Below, one piece after another: positions 7,120-14,399 of a stretch of DNA of 14,779 nt. Within the stretch, counting starts at the first letter, position 1. The number at the start of each line of letters is the position of its first letter. The notes under the pieces were generated by a model. It had not been told where the DNA came from. It did not search any database and was given only the letters and a program-made list of their open reading frames with translations. The DNA comes from JAPLZH01 sp964450345 (GTDB lineage Bacteria > Patescibacteriota > Minisyncoccia > Phycocordibacterales > PALSA-1337): NCBI GenBank assembly GCA_964450345.1, contig CAYVEL010000015.1, forward strand, positions 1-14,779. The letters are read 5' to 3'. The translations under genes were made by a program, and so were the position numbers.

Positions 7120-7650
7120 ATGATAAAGAATAAGAAAACAAAAGTCTTGGAAAAGACTTTGGAAGGCAGTAAAGAAAAGAAAAGCCTTAAAAAGGAGATT
7201 ATAGAACAGTCTCAAAAAGGTTTTACTCTTCTCGAAGTTTTAATTGTTATTGGTATTGTGGCTATTTTAGCCTCTGTGGCACTGGTGGCTATTAATCCTT
7301 CTAGACAGTTTAAACTTGCTAGAGATTCAGAGAGATTAAGTAATATACACGCCATAGTAGATGCTATTGGTCAGAATATGTCAGAACATAAAGGTGTGTT
7401 CGTGTGTAATGGTGTAGTGAAGGAATTTCAAGCGATCAGGAATCGCATTAGTAGTGGATTATTTGATATCTATCCATGTATAGTACCGGATTATTTATCT
7501 GTTCTTCCAATAGATCCAAATCACCCAGATTCTCATTATAATGACGCATCGGATTATGATACTGGATATGACATTGCTCTAGATGAAAATAATAGAATCG
7601 CTGTCTATGCCAGCGGGGAAATGCAAAATGAAATAAAAGCGATTAGATAA
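7120..7650 (+). CDS. Major-pilin-like type IV prepilin
   Basis: This 176-residue prepilin has KGFTLLEVLIVIGIVAILA at 33-51: cleavage is expected at G34/F35, Glu39 is mature +5, and the hydrophobic helix continues into INPSRQFKLARDSERL. The C-terminal part carries a cysteine pair, C96 and C120, and the short-pilin pattern of a Pro-rich YLSVLPIDP turn followed by a Tyr-containing GYDI strand, as in small PilA/GspG-type pilins of candidate-phyla bacteria. The leader is unusually long (34 residues, rich in Lys and Glu). The ATG at 7120 is favoured because a perfect -10 box sits just before it, although no start much closer to the cleavage site is available. Its separate promoter and complete domain make it the best candidate for the filament shaft subunit. 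Filament assembly would use PilB and PilC from the operon just upstream. Confidence 0.88.
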   Translation: MIKNKKTKVLEKTLEGSKEKKSLKKEIIEQSQKGFTLLEVLIVIGIVAILASVALVAINPSRQFKLARDSERLSNIHAIVDAIGQNMSEHKGVFVCNGVVKEFQAIRNRISSGLFDIYPCIVPDYLSVLPIDPNHPDSHYNDASDYDTGYDIALDENNRIAVYASGEMQNEIKAIR

Positions 7651-7660
7651 AATATATAGA

Positions 7661-7768
7661 AAATAAAACCAACTCTTTTTGGAGGATATTGCGAGCGCGA
7701 CGGCGCGAGCACTAGGAATTTTCTAGCAAGAAAATATTCGTATCCGACAAAAGGAGTTGGTTTTATTT
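7661..7768. terminator. Compound bidirectional terminator between convergent genes
   Basis: A perfect 15-bp stem pairs 7661-7675 with 7754-7768 (core ACCAACTC/GAGTTGGT, flanked by A/T runs). It is extended by 7676-7679/7749-7752 past a bulge and by GGATA/TATCC (7684-7688/7741-7745). The 52-nt interior has its own helices: CGCG/CGCG in the GC-rich patch and either CTAG/CTAG or ATTTTC/GAAAAT at 7712-7735. It can serve the pilin gene on + and the HisRS-like gene on -, whose stop codon abuts the stem. The interior is far longer than a normal terminator loop. Confidence 0.8.
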
Positions 7769-8986
7769 CTATAGTTCTTTGATAACCTTCTTCATGTATT
7801 CACCAAGCTCTTCTAGTTTAACTGTCTGCTGAGAATGGTTAGACATTTTCTTAACGATAGCACTGTTTTCTACAGCTTCCTTCTTACCGACGATTATAGT
7901 AAATGGAATTCTCATCTTTTCTACAGATCCCATCTGGCTGGTTAGCTTATCTCTAGATAATGCTTGATAAACAGGAATTTTTGATTGGCGAAGTATCTCT
8001 ATTATTTTTAAGCTTAAAAGTTTTGCTTCGAATCCTAATTGCATGAAATATACGAGAGGGTTCTGATTAGCTTTTACTTCTTTTATTAATTCACTATCTT
8101 TAGGAACTTTGGCTATGATAGAAATACCTGCAGCAGGGACATCCTTCTTTAGTCCTATCTTCTTAGAAAGTCCATCGTATCTCACACCTACAGCGAGTGT
8201 TTCTTTCTTGTCTTTTACCTGATTTATAATTTCGTAGATCGTCTCTGTACAGTACTGTTTATTACCTAATAGATGTTCATTAATCTTAAATGGAATTCCT
8301 AGACTCTCTAGAAATTCTAGAACCTCTCTAAAATGATTTCTACTTGAATCAGAAAGATAAGCCATGCTTCTAGGGGCTTCTAAGTTTATCTTCTTACAGT
8401 GCTCCTTATTACATGAAAGTACTTCAAAAACATCTTTCTTCATTAACTGTCTGCATTCTGCACAGATTTCGCTTAGATTTTTTCTGTAATAGGCGATCAA
8501 GTCCCTGTTAAAATGGTTTATAGATTCTTTATCTCCGATACTGTTAATTTCTACATAGAAATCTTCGTAGCCAGCTTCTTTTAAGATAACAGAGGCTGTC
8601 TGTATTAAAGTAGCTTCAGCTATACTTTTACTTGTACCAATAATTTCTAAGTCAATAAAACGGTTAAATTTTTCAGCCTTCTTATTTATGTGACCTTTGA
8701 AATTTCCTCTAAGGAAAATCTGTGCAGGCTGGGGCATGTCATTCCATTTCTCTTCGAAGTAGGTTCTAAGAATAGAAACTTTTTCTTCTACATGAAGTGG
8801 TAGTCTGGTGGATTCATTTTCAATATCAGGGTTTATATAGTCACCAACCATTAAGTTTTTAGCGTTGTCTAAGTCGGTTTTCTTTATTTCTATATTTTTT
8901 CTAGATGAAAAGCCGTAGTAATTAGATATTTCTTCGACTTTCTCTATTTTCTTTACAGGTTTTTGATTTTGCTTTTTTTCGGTCAT
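7769..8986 (-). CDS. Degenerate histidyl-tRNA-synthetase-like protein (HisRS paralogue)
   Basis: This 405-residue protein aligns by eye to HisRS over most of its length. It has YGF near motif 1 (24-26), an E-x-x-G...AE-x-x-LI segment (114-128), the inserted Cys-x2-Cys...Cys region (C175, C178, C192, C197), the LGIPFKIN stretch (229-236), RYDGL (269-273) with PAAG (284-287) as in motif 3, and a C-terminal anticodon-binding-like domain (about 311-405, LGFEAKLLSL). Key elements are missing: the N-terminal P-R-G-T-x-D entry, a clear motif 2 F-R-x-E, and the histidine-A signature RGLDYYT, which reads LGNKQYCTET here (240-249) and so lacks the catalytic arginine. I infer that it does not charge tRNA in the standard way. 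A HisZ-like regulator, a tRNA-binding protein or another aminoacyl-type role are options. It lies 43 nt downstream of lepB and is probably co-transcribed. Confidence 0.8.
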   Translation of the reverse strand: MTEKKQNQKPVKKIEKVEEISNYYGFSSRKNIEIKKTDLDNAKNLMVGDYINPDIENESTRLPLHVEEKVSILRTYFEEKWNDMPQPAQIFLRGNFKGHINKKAEKFNRFIDLEIIGTSKSIAEATLIQTASVILKEAGYEDFYVEINSIGDKESINHFNRDLIAYYRKNLSEICAECRQLMKKDVFEVLSCNKEHCKKINLEAPRSMAYLSDSSRNHFREVLEFLESLGIPFKINEHLLGNKQYCTETIYEIINQVKDKKETLAVGVRYDGLSKKIGLKKDVPAAGISIIAKVPKDSELIKEVKANQNPLVYFMQLGFEAKLLSLKIIEILRQSKIPVYQALSRDKLTSQMGSVEKMRIPFTIIVGKKEAVENSAIVKKMSNHSQQTVKLEELGEYMKKVIKEL

Positions 8987-9029
8987 TGGTTTTTACTGAA
9001 TATCTTATTTATTAAATTTTATTCGATAA

Positions 9030-9575
9030 TTAAATTTTTCCTGGCATTACATCCACCTGGTTTAATGGATATAGTCTAAGTAACGGTCTACCTATGATTA
9101 GGTTGTAGTCTAGTGGACCCCAACGTCTAGAATCATAACTTTCTGCACGATTATCTCCCATAACGAAATATTGTTTTTCTCCTAGAGTGGTTTCCATATT
9201 GTCGCTAGATAGGTGATCTGAGCTGACATAACTTTCGTCTAAGGTAAATCCATCAGGATTTTTAGAGTTTTTAATTATTACTTTTCCTTCTTTAAGAATA
9301 ACGGTCTCACCAGGAAGTCCGATAATTCTCTTAATAAAGTCTACTGAAGGCTGCTGTGGATATTTAAAGACTATTACGTCACCACGATTAGGGCCTAGTA
9401 TTCTATATGACAATTCATCAACAATTAGATATTGAGATGTTTTAAAAGTGGGATCCATAGAAGATCCAGACACTATAAATGGTTTAGCAACGTAACTTTT
9501 AACTACGATGACTATAAAACCAGCAATGAGCACGAACTTAAGAACCTCCCATAGTGATTCTTTTTTGTTTTCCAT
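9030..9575 (-). CDS. lepB: Signal peptidase I
   Basis: This membrane serine protease removes signal peptides from Sec-exported proteins, which in this window would include the giant 10264-14274 product. From the chosen ATG it has 181 residues: an N-terminal membrane anchor (about 9-26), box B SGSSMDPTF with the catalytic Ser39, and box C-D DFIKRIIGLPGE with the general-base Lys82. Box E GDNRAESYDSRRWGPL lies at 140-155. The reading frame is open upstream to 9704, but that would run into the divergent pth gene and put 43 non-membrane residues before the anchor. MENKKESLWE is the natural start, and a -10-like box sits 7 nt before it. The HisRS-like gene follows in the same direction. Confidence 0.95.
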   Translation of the reverse strand: MENKKESLWEVLKFVLIAGFIVIVVKSYVAKPFIVSGSSMDPTFKTSQYLIVDELSYRILGPNRGDVIVFKYPQQPSVDFIKRIIGLPGETVILKEGKVIIKNSKNPDGFTLDESYVSSDHLSSDNMETTLGEKQYFVMGDNRAESYDSRRWGPLDYNLIIGRPLLRLYPLNQVDVMPGKI

Positions 9576-9582
9576 GTAGTCT

Positions 9583-9588
9583 ATTTTA
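9583..9588 (-). promoter_or_regulatory. Candidate -10 box of lepB, near-leaderless
   Basis: On the minus strand TAAAAT ends 7 nt before the ATG at 9575. TTGTGT about 18 bp upstream is a poor -35. This box supports the internal ATG as the true lepB start. Confidence 0.4.
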
Positions 9589-9603
9589 CTGCGAATCCAC
9601 TGA

Positions 9604-9635
9604 TTGACACAAGTGGCATAGGTATGTGATACAAT
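9604..9635 (+). promoter_or_regulatory. Candidate pth promoter, extended -10, leaderless
   Basis: TACAAT (9630-9635), preceded by TG plus one base, forms an extended -10 that ends 6 nt before the pth ATG. A perfect TTGACA lies at 9604-9609, but the 20-bp spacer is longer than ideal, so the extended -10 may be the real determinant. The inverted repeat CCACT/AGTGG (9597-9601 and 9612-9616) overlaps the -35 and could be an operator or chance. Confidence 0.45.
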
Positions 9636-9641
9636 ATTGGC

Positions 9642-10241
9642 ATGGCAAATTATACAATAGTCGGTCTTGGAAACCCTGGAGAGGAGTATAAAAATACAAG
9701 ACACAATACAGGTAGAATAATTTTAGAAGAAATTAGAAAGAATTTTGATTTCCCTGAATGGAAGTTCGATAAAAAGTCGAATTCACAGGTATCAAAAGGA
9801 AAAGTTGGTAAAACAGGATTAACTTTAATTGCACCAGAAACTTTCATGAATAAATCTGGTGAGGCTGTTAAATATTATGTTAAAAGTGCTAAAGCTGGTG
9901 AAAGTTTAATCGTAATTCACGATGAATTAGATCTTCCTATGGAAAGAGCAAAGATGTCTTTTAATAAGAGCTCTGGAGGTCATAGGGGGGTTGAATCTAT
10001 TATTAAACATATTAAAACGGAAGCTTTTTTTAGAATAAGAGTTGGTATTTCCGGTGCCACTGCAAAAGGCGCAATTAAAAAACCATCAGGAGAAGTGGCG
10101 GTTGAGAAGTGTATCTTAGGTGAATTTAAACCAGATGAACTTAAGACTGTTAAAAAATTGGCAAAGAAAGTTATTGAAGGTATTGAAATGCTAAATGAAA
10201 AAGGAAAAGATGTGATGGTCTCAGTGATAAACTCTAATTAA
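9642..10241 (+). CDS. pth: Peptidyl-tRNA hydrolase
   Basis: This cytosolic enzyme cleaves peptidyl-tRNA released from stalled ribosomes, recycling tRNA. At 199 residues it is a typical bacterial Pth. The signature IVGLGNPGEEYKNTRHNTG (6-24) holds Asn11 and catalytic His21. TFMNKSG (67-73) holds the substrate-binding Asn70, and HDELDLP (93-99) holds Asp94, which polarises the histidine. The later loop reads SSGGHRGVES: His114 is kept, but the usual Asn after it (GHNG) is Arg here. The ATG at 9642 starts directly at the fold. Pth is divergent from lepB and convergent with the giant surface-protein gene, with only 22 nt between the two stop codons and no clear GC-rich terminator. Confidence 0.96.
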   Translation: MANYTIVGLGNPGEEYKNTRHNTGRIILEEIRKNFDFPEWKFDKKSNSQVSKGKVGKTGLTLIAPETFMNKSGEAVKYYVKSAKAGESLIVIHDELDLPMERAKMSFNKSSGGHRGVESIIKHIKTEAFFRIRVGISGATAKGAIKKPSGEVAVEKCILGEFKPDELKTVKKLAKKVIEGIEMLNEKGKDVMVSVINSN

Positions 10242-10263
10242 ACATATTTATTTTTTTCGGTCT

Positions 10264-13200
10264 CTAATCGAAAATATTTACAATTAATTCTTTAACTATA
10301 CTCCAGACACTTGCTGTGGAAGTGGAATTTTTTGTTCTCATGCTTGTTTTTGCTAAACATGTATGAGTATTTTGATCTATTGTATAACCTTGAGGACAGG
10401 AATATATTACTGCTGCAGGAACTGTAGACGTAGCTGTTAGGTAGCATTTATTATCAGCCGTATTTAGTGTTCTTCTATCTCCACATTTATATATGATGGT
10501 AGTTGAGGTTGTCGCTAGGGTAGTTTTGTTTTTACATGTTGTGGAATTTACTTTTGTGTAGCCTGTTAAACATGTGGTGTCTTTATCTGCCGAATTTCCA
10601 TCACCAATAAAGCTTTTGATTGCACAAGTTGTACCTTGAAGTATACCGCTACCACTACATGTATATCCTATGGTTGCGGATATTTTAGAAGTATCTGTAT
10701 TAATGTTTGCTGTATTTACTACTGGGCTAGGTGTTGTGATATTTGTAGTGGGAGTTGTTGAATTTGTTTGATCTGTTGTATTTGAATCAGTTGCTGATTC
10801 TACTGGCATTTTTAAAGCCTTTGGTACAACTGAAGCAGGAGATACTGATTCGAAGTTGATAAAGTTTGTACATGCAGATTCATCACTATTCAGTTTGAAT
10901 GGGTATGCACAGGTTTTAATCTGGTTTCTGCTTATTGTTGTAGATAATGTGTAGGCAACAGTCTTTGCTGGCGGATTAAATATCACATACTGTGTAGCAT
11001 TCTTAGATTTAGTACATTTAGCTGAAGATACCGTTTGATTTTTTGTATCAACTTTTAGAGATAAATCATATCCTATAGGACATGCACCATATGATGATAC
11101 GTTCATTGATGTAGCTGTGATTGCATTTTTAGAGTCTTTCAGAGTGATACATACAGGTGCGCCTGATATACTTGAGTTCTTTCCGAACACGGTCTGAATT
11201 GAGTAACAATATGATTTACCTAATGTTAATCCAGATACTGTATATGCTTTAACATTAGCGGGCACTGAAGATATAATTGATTGAGTTGTTGAAGAAAATA
11301 CTTTGAATGATTGGACATCTGTATTTGAATCAGTCCAAGTTAGATTTGCACCCACTGTTCCATTTGCAGTAATTTTAATAACCGGTTTAGTTGGGGTCGG
11401 GGTAGTAACCATTACTGAATTTACGTAGTTACTCTTTGTCCCATCTGGATATATGAATCTAGCTCTGTAGTAATATGAAGTTGAATGATTTGTACTAGAA
11501 TCTTTTACTAACATGTATTTAGCGCTCACTGTAACAGGTGAAGTAGCTACTTCTGTAAATCCAGTGCTTGCATTATTAGATCTCTCTAGAGATATATAGG
11601 GAACTGAAGCAAAACCTGTTGTCGGTATATATACAAGTGAATTAACATATCCAAATGATGCGTTTGCACTCATAGAAGATATTGATACTGGGCTAGGATA
11701 TGAGGCTATTGTCTTAGCACTCGCTACGGTAACATTGGTATTATTATTTACTCCATTAATTATTGGTATAACTTTATAATACCTAGTAGCTAATTCTGGA
11801 AGACCTGTATCTGTATATGAAGTAGCAGAAGATGAAAGTGTAGCTATTGTACTGAAGCCGAAGTTGGCATCACTAGATCTTTGAATTTGTATTTCAGAAG
11901 GTGTATATGCGTATACATTAGTCCAAGTAATTGTAATACTATTAGAATTTGTTCCTGTTCCTGCGGTAGCCTTAACATTTGTAGCATAGTTTATCTCATC
12001 ACATGCTGTCTTTCCTGAATTTAGCTTGTATCCTGTGTTACATGATGGTGTTGCGTTAATTGTTGGCCATGTACATGATGTTCCAGAAAGGGTTGAGCCT
12101 GATGGGCACTGATATGCTTGGGTTGGTGTATATGCACCGAGGGTTGAATTTAAACATGTTGGAGCATGGGTATATACATCATATCCAAATGTGTCTCCTG
12201 CATTACATGCATATCCAAGTGTAGCTGCTGTCGGAGTCTTGTAACATGAACTTACTGACTGAAGTGTGTATCCGCTGGTACAGGAGTAGACTATCGAAGA
12301 GTTTGATGTTGAGGTAGTAGGTGGTACAGTCGTTGTTTGATTTTCATCTACTAGACCACTGTCAGAAGTTTCAGTATTTCCTGTTACATCAATAGTTAAA
12401 TTAGTATCGTTCCAGTTGCTGTTTTCTCCAGAAATACTAAGTTTATATTTTCCATTTGGGATATAAGATGGGACTGTAAGAGTTAAAGATGAATTAGTAG
12501 AACTTGTTACGTTTACTATTTCATAATAAGGATTAGTTGTAGCACTCTTAACTTCTTCCGCGCCAAATATATTTTTGAAAAACTTTTTTATTGAATCAAA
12601 AGATCCTTTGGAATTAGCTTTTTGATTATTTGTTTTTACTGAGGCAACTGTTACTGGTATTAATTTAATATTGTTTGATGATGTGATTCCTGAACCAGAT
12701 AATACGAAGGTATTATTAGAGCCAGAAGGCGTAATAGAACTTAATGTTGGAGGATTTGTTCTTGCAGATATTTCTTTCTTACCAGCAGAATCAAGACTGT
12801 TTAAACATGTTGGCCAATATTTCGAAGCATTGGCTTTTGTAGGAGATTCTCCCATAAGGCCAGCTACTATGTATCCACAACTTATAACATCGAATCTAGA
12901 AGCATCTGTTGCATTTGGTAGTTTAGGAATACTGTCTATAGTCTGACTCATTATACTTTCAGTGGAAGGTCTGTAATATTTATCAGACCAAGGCATGATT
13001 CCGGTTTTATTATAGTAGCAACCTTCACTTTTTGTAGAACCATACATATAACCATCTGCACCTCTGTAATCTGTGGCTGGATGTGTCGAACAGTTTACAG
13101 GGTTTGTTAATTCTCCTGTTGATGAAATTATATTTGTCGCGTTAAGACCGCCAATAGACTTACCTAATTGTCTTGCGAGCATTAATGCCATTTCTCCGGC

Positions 13201-14274
13201 AGATGCTTTTCCTGTTACATCATTTATAAATATTGTTTTTCCGTATTGTGATGTCCATGCAGGGAAGAAAGAAGCTTCTTTAAAGAAGACTACATCTATT
13301 TCAGAGTTTGAAGTTTTACAACTAGATGTAAAAGCATTTGTTTTTGTATCTACATTGTACTGTCCTCCGGATGTTACGAAGTCTATTAGACCGCTTTCTC
13401 CACCTCCTGTGTAATATATAGTGCTGGGGTCATAAACTTTTTTAAGATCTACGTAAAATGAAAATTTATTCCAATATGTTTTAAATGGATCAATCTCTTT
13501 TAGTTTGGTTAGTGTTCCGTTTATTTCTTCAAGATAATCATTTGTAGTATTTTTACTACCTAATACTCTCATGAATACTATTTTTATTTGTCCTGTTCCT
13601 CCTAGAGATACACAGTTTGTTGCTGGAGCAGTAACATTAAAGCCATTTGATTGGGCAGAGCTTTCAGTGTGTAGCTTAATGGATTTTGTAATAGATATAT
13701 CTGTTAGAAGAGTGTCTTCGTTTGTGTAGTAGTTCGTATATTCTGAAACAGAGCTTGTCGGAGGTGCCAGATTTATACTTCCATCATATAAAAGATTTTT
13801 TAGAAATAGTGTTAAGTCCTCGAATTCTGGATGTTCAAAATTACCATATGGTTGAGGTACTGTAGCTGTTCTCCATTCACCATATATTCCACCAATTGTT
13901 GTCGTGTTAGATAATGGTTCTGTATATGAAGATGCAAAAGGAAAGTTTATAAATGATCCTGAATTGCTAATGAAATTTGACCATACATAAGGTGCATAAG
14001 AATCTGAACCATAATCTATATCAGTTAATGCGCATGAACCATTACTGTTATTGGTATTTATAAAATTAAACTTCTGAAGTATTGATGAGGGGTAGGTATT
14101 GGTTATATTCAGAGTGCTTCCATTGTTTAGTATTATAGGAGTCGTTTTTCCAACTTCAGCACTAGTGCTGTCATATGTATAACAACTAGATTTGTCTACA
14201 TAAGCTTTTACTTCGCTAGGTAATATCAATGAGGATATTATTGCGAAAATTGAGATTATTAAGTATTTTTTCAT
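10264..14274 (-). CDS. Giant secreted Cys-rich/Fn3 protein with a degenerate M64-like metzincin region
   Basis: This is a 1336-residue exported protein. Residues 1-24 form a Sec signal peptide ending V-K-A, suited to signal peptidase I. Residues about 200-490 resemble the IgA-peptidase (M64) metzincin region: IDVVFFKEASF, then LARQLGKSIGGLN (366-378) where HExxHxxGG is expected, then KYYRPSTESIM (432-442) and FDVISCGYIVAGL. The zinc ligands and glutamate are Arg368, Gln369 and Lys372, so protease activity is unlikely. Next come an IPT/TIG-like domain (about 508-632) interrupted by a Lys-rich segment (about 548-575), Cys-rich C-x-x-G-Y/S modules (about 663-760) and three Fn3-like domains (about 763-1046). 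More Cys modules (about 1063-1140) and a Thr/Asn/Pro linker (about 1160-1197) follow, then final Cys modules (1201-1307). There is no sorting signal; a short hydrophobic C-terminus ends it. Likely cell-surface binding or contact; the function is unknown. Confidence 0.85.
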   Translation of the reverse strand: MKKYLIISIFAIISSLILPSEVKAYVDKSSCYTYDSTSAEVGKTTPIILNNGSTLNITNTYPSSILQKFNFINTNNSNGSCALTDIDYGSDSYAPYVWSNFISNSGSFINFPFASSYTEPLSNTTTIGGIYGEWRTATVPQPYGNFEHPEFEDLTLFLKNLLYDGSINLAPPTSSVSEYTNYYTNEDTLLTDISITKSIKLHTESSAQSNGFNVTAPATNCVSLGGTGQIKIVFMRVLGSKNTTNDYLEEINGTLTKLKEIDPFKTYWNKFSFYVDLKKVYDPSTIYYTGGGESGLIDFVTSGGQYNVDTKTNAFTSSCKTSNSEIDVVFFKEASFFPAWTSQYGKTIFINDVTGKASAGEMALMLARQLGKSIGGLNATNIISSTGELTNPVNCSTHPATDYRGADGYMYGSTKSEGCYYNKTGIMPWSDKYYRPSTESIMSQTIDSIPKLPNATDASRFDVISCGYIVAGLMGESPTKANASKYWPTCLNSLDSAGKKEISARTNPPTLSSITPSGSNNTFVLSGSGITSSNNIKLIPVTVASVKTNNQKANSKGSFDSIKKFFKNIFGAEEVKSATTNPYYEIVNVTSSTNSSLTLTVPSYIPNGKYKLSISGENSNWNDTNLTIDVTGNTETSDSGLVDENQTTTVPPTTSTSNSSIVYSCTSGYTLQSVSSCYKTPTAATLGYACNAGDTFGYDVYTHAPTCLNSTLGAYTPTQAYQCPSGSTLSGTSCTWPTINATPSCNTGYKLNSGKTACDEINYATNVKATAGTGTNSNSITITWTNVYAYTPSEIQIQRSSDANFGFSTIATLSSSATSYTDTGLPELATRYYKVIPIINGVNNNTNVTVASAKTIASYPSPVSISSMSANASFGYVNSLVYIPTTGFASVPYISLERSNNASTGFTEVATSPVTVSAKYMLVKDSSTNHSTSYYYRARFIYPDGTKSNYVNSVMVTTPTPTKPVIKITANGTVGANLTWTDSNTDVQSFKVFSSTTQSIISSVPANVKAYTVSGLTLGKSYCYSIQTVFGKNSSISGAPVCITLKDSKNAITATSMNVSSYGACPIGYDLSLKVDTKNQTVSSAKCTKSKNATQYVIFNPPAKTVAYTLSTTISRNQIKTCAYPFKLNSDESACTNFINFESVSPASVVPKALKMPVESATDSNTTDQTNSTTPTTNITTPSPVVNTANINTDTSKISATIGYTCSGSGILQGTTCAIKSFIGDGNSADKDTTCLTGYTKVNSTTCKNKTTLATTSTTIIYKCGDRRTLNTADNKCYLTATSTVPAAVIYSCPQGYTIDQNTHTCLAKTSMRTKNSTSTASVWSIVKELIVNIFD

Positions 14275-14305
14275 TTTACTTATTTGGGTGTTTTTATATA
14301 TTATT

Positions 14306-14311
14306 ATTATA
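14306..14311 (-). promoter_or_regulatory. Candidate -10 box of the giant secreted-protein gene
   Basis: On the minus strand a perfect TATAAT, preceded by CTG, lies 31 nt upstream of the ATG at 14274. No strong -35 is visible (TTACAA-like, about 18 bp upstream). The leader of about 25 nt is AT-rich without a Shine-Dalgarno. Confidence 0.4.
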
Positions 14312-14387
14312 CAGTCTATAGTTAATTTTTTGTAATTATATTGTTGGTAACTGAATCGTTTAGGATTTTAAATATTGACTGTCTTGA

Positions 14388-14393
14388 TATTTT
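14388..14393 (+). promoter_or_regulatory. Candidate extended -10 of the 87-residue gene, leaderless
   Basis: TATTTT preceded by TG plus one base (TGATATTTT, 14385-14393) ends 6 nt before the ATG at 14400. This is the same spacing as at pilB, pth and the major pilin. The hexamer itself is a moderate match. Confidence 0.35.
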
Positions 14394-14399
14394 GTAGTA

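Noticed and set aside
7661..7768. Integron attC site
   Set aside because: The stem ends do not give the RYYYAAC/GTTRRRY boxes and no integrase or cassette structure is present.
9576..9704. 43-residue N-terminal extension of lepB
   Set aside because: It would overlap the divergent pth start, adds no family feature, and the internal ATG at 9575 has both a -10-like box and the membrane anchor immediately after it.
10242..10275. Possible terminator between pth and the giant gene
   Set aside because: Only a 6-bp TTTTCG/CGAAAA pairing exists, with little GC and overlap into the coding end, so it is too weak to call.
12671..13414. 91- and 113-residue + strand ORFs inside the giant gene
   Set aside because: They lie antisense to a continuous 1336-codon frame with clear domains and show no motif of their own.
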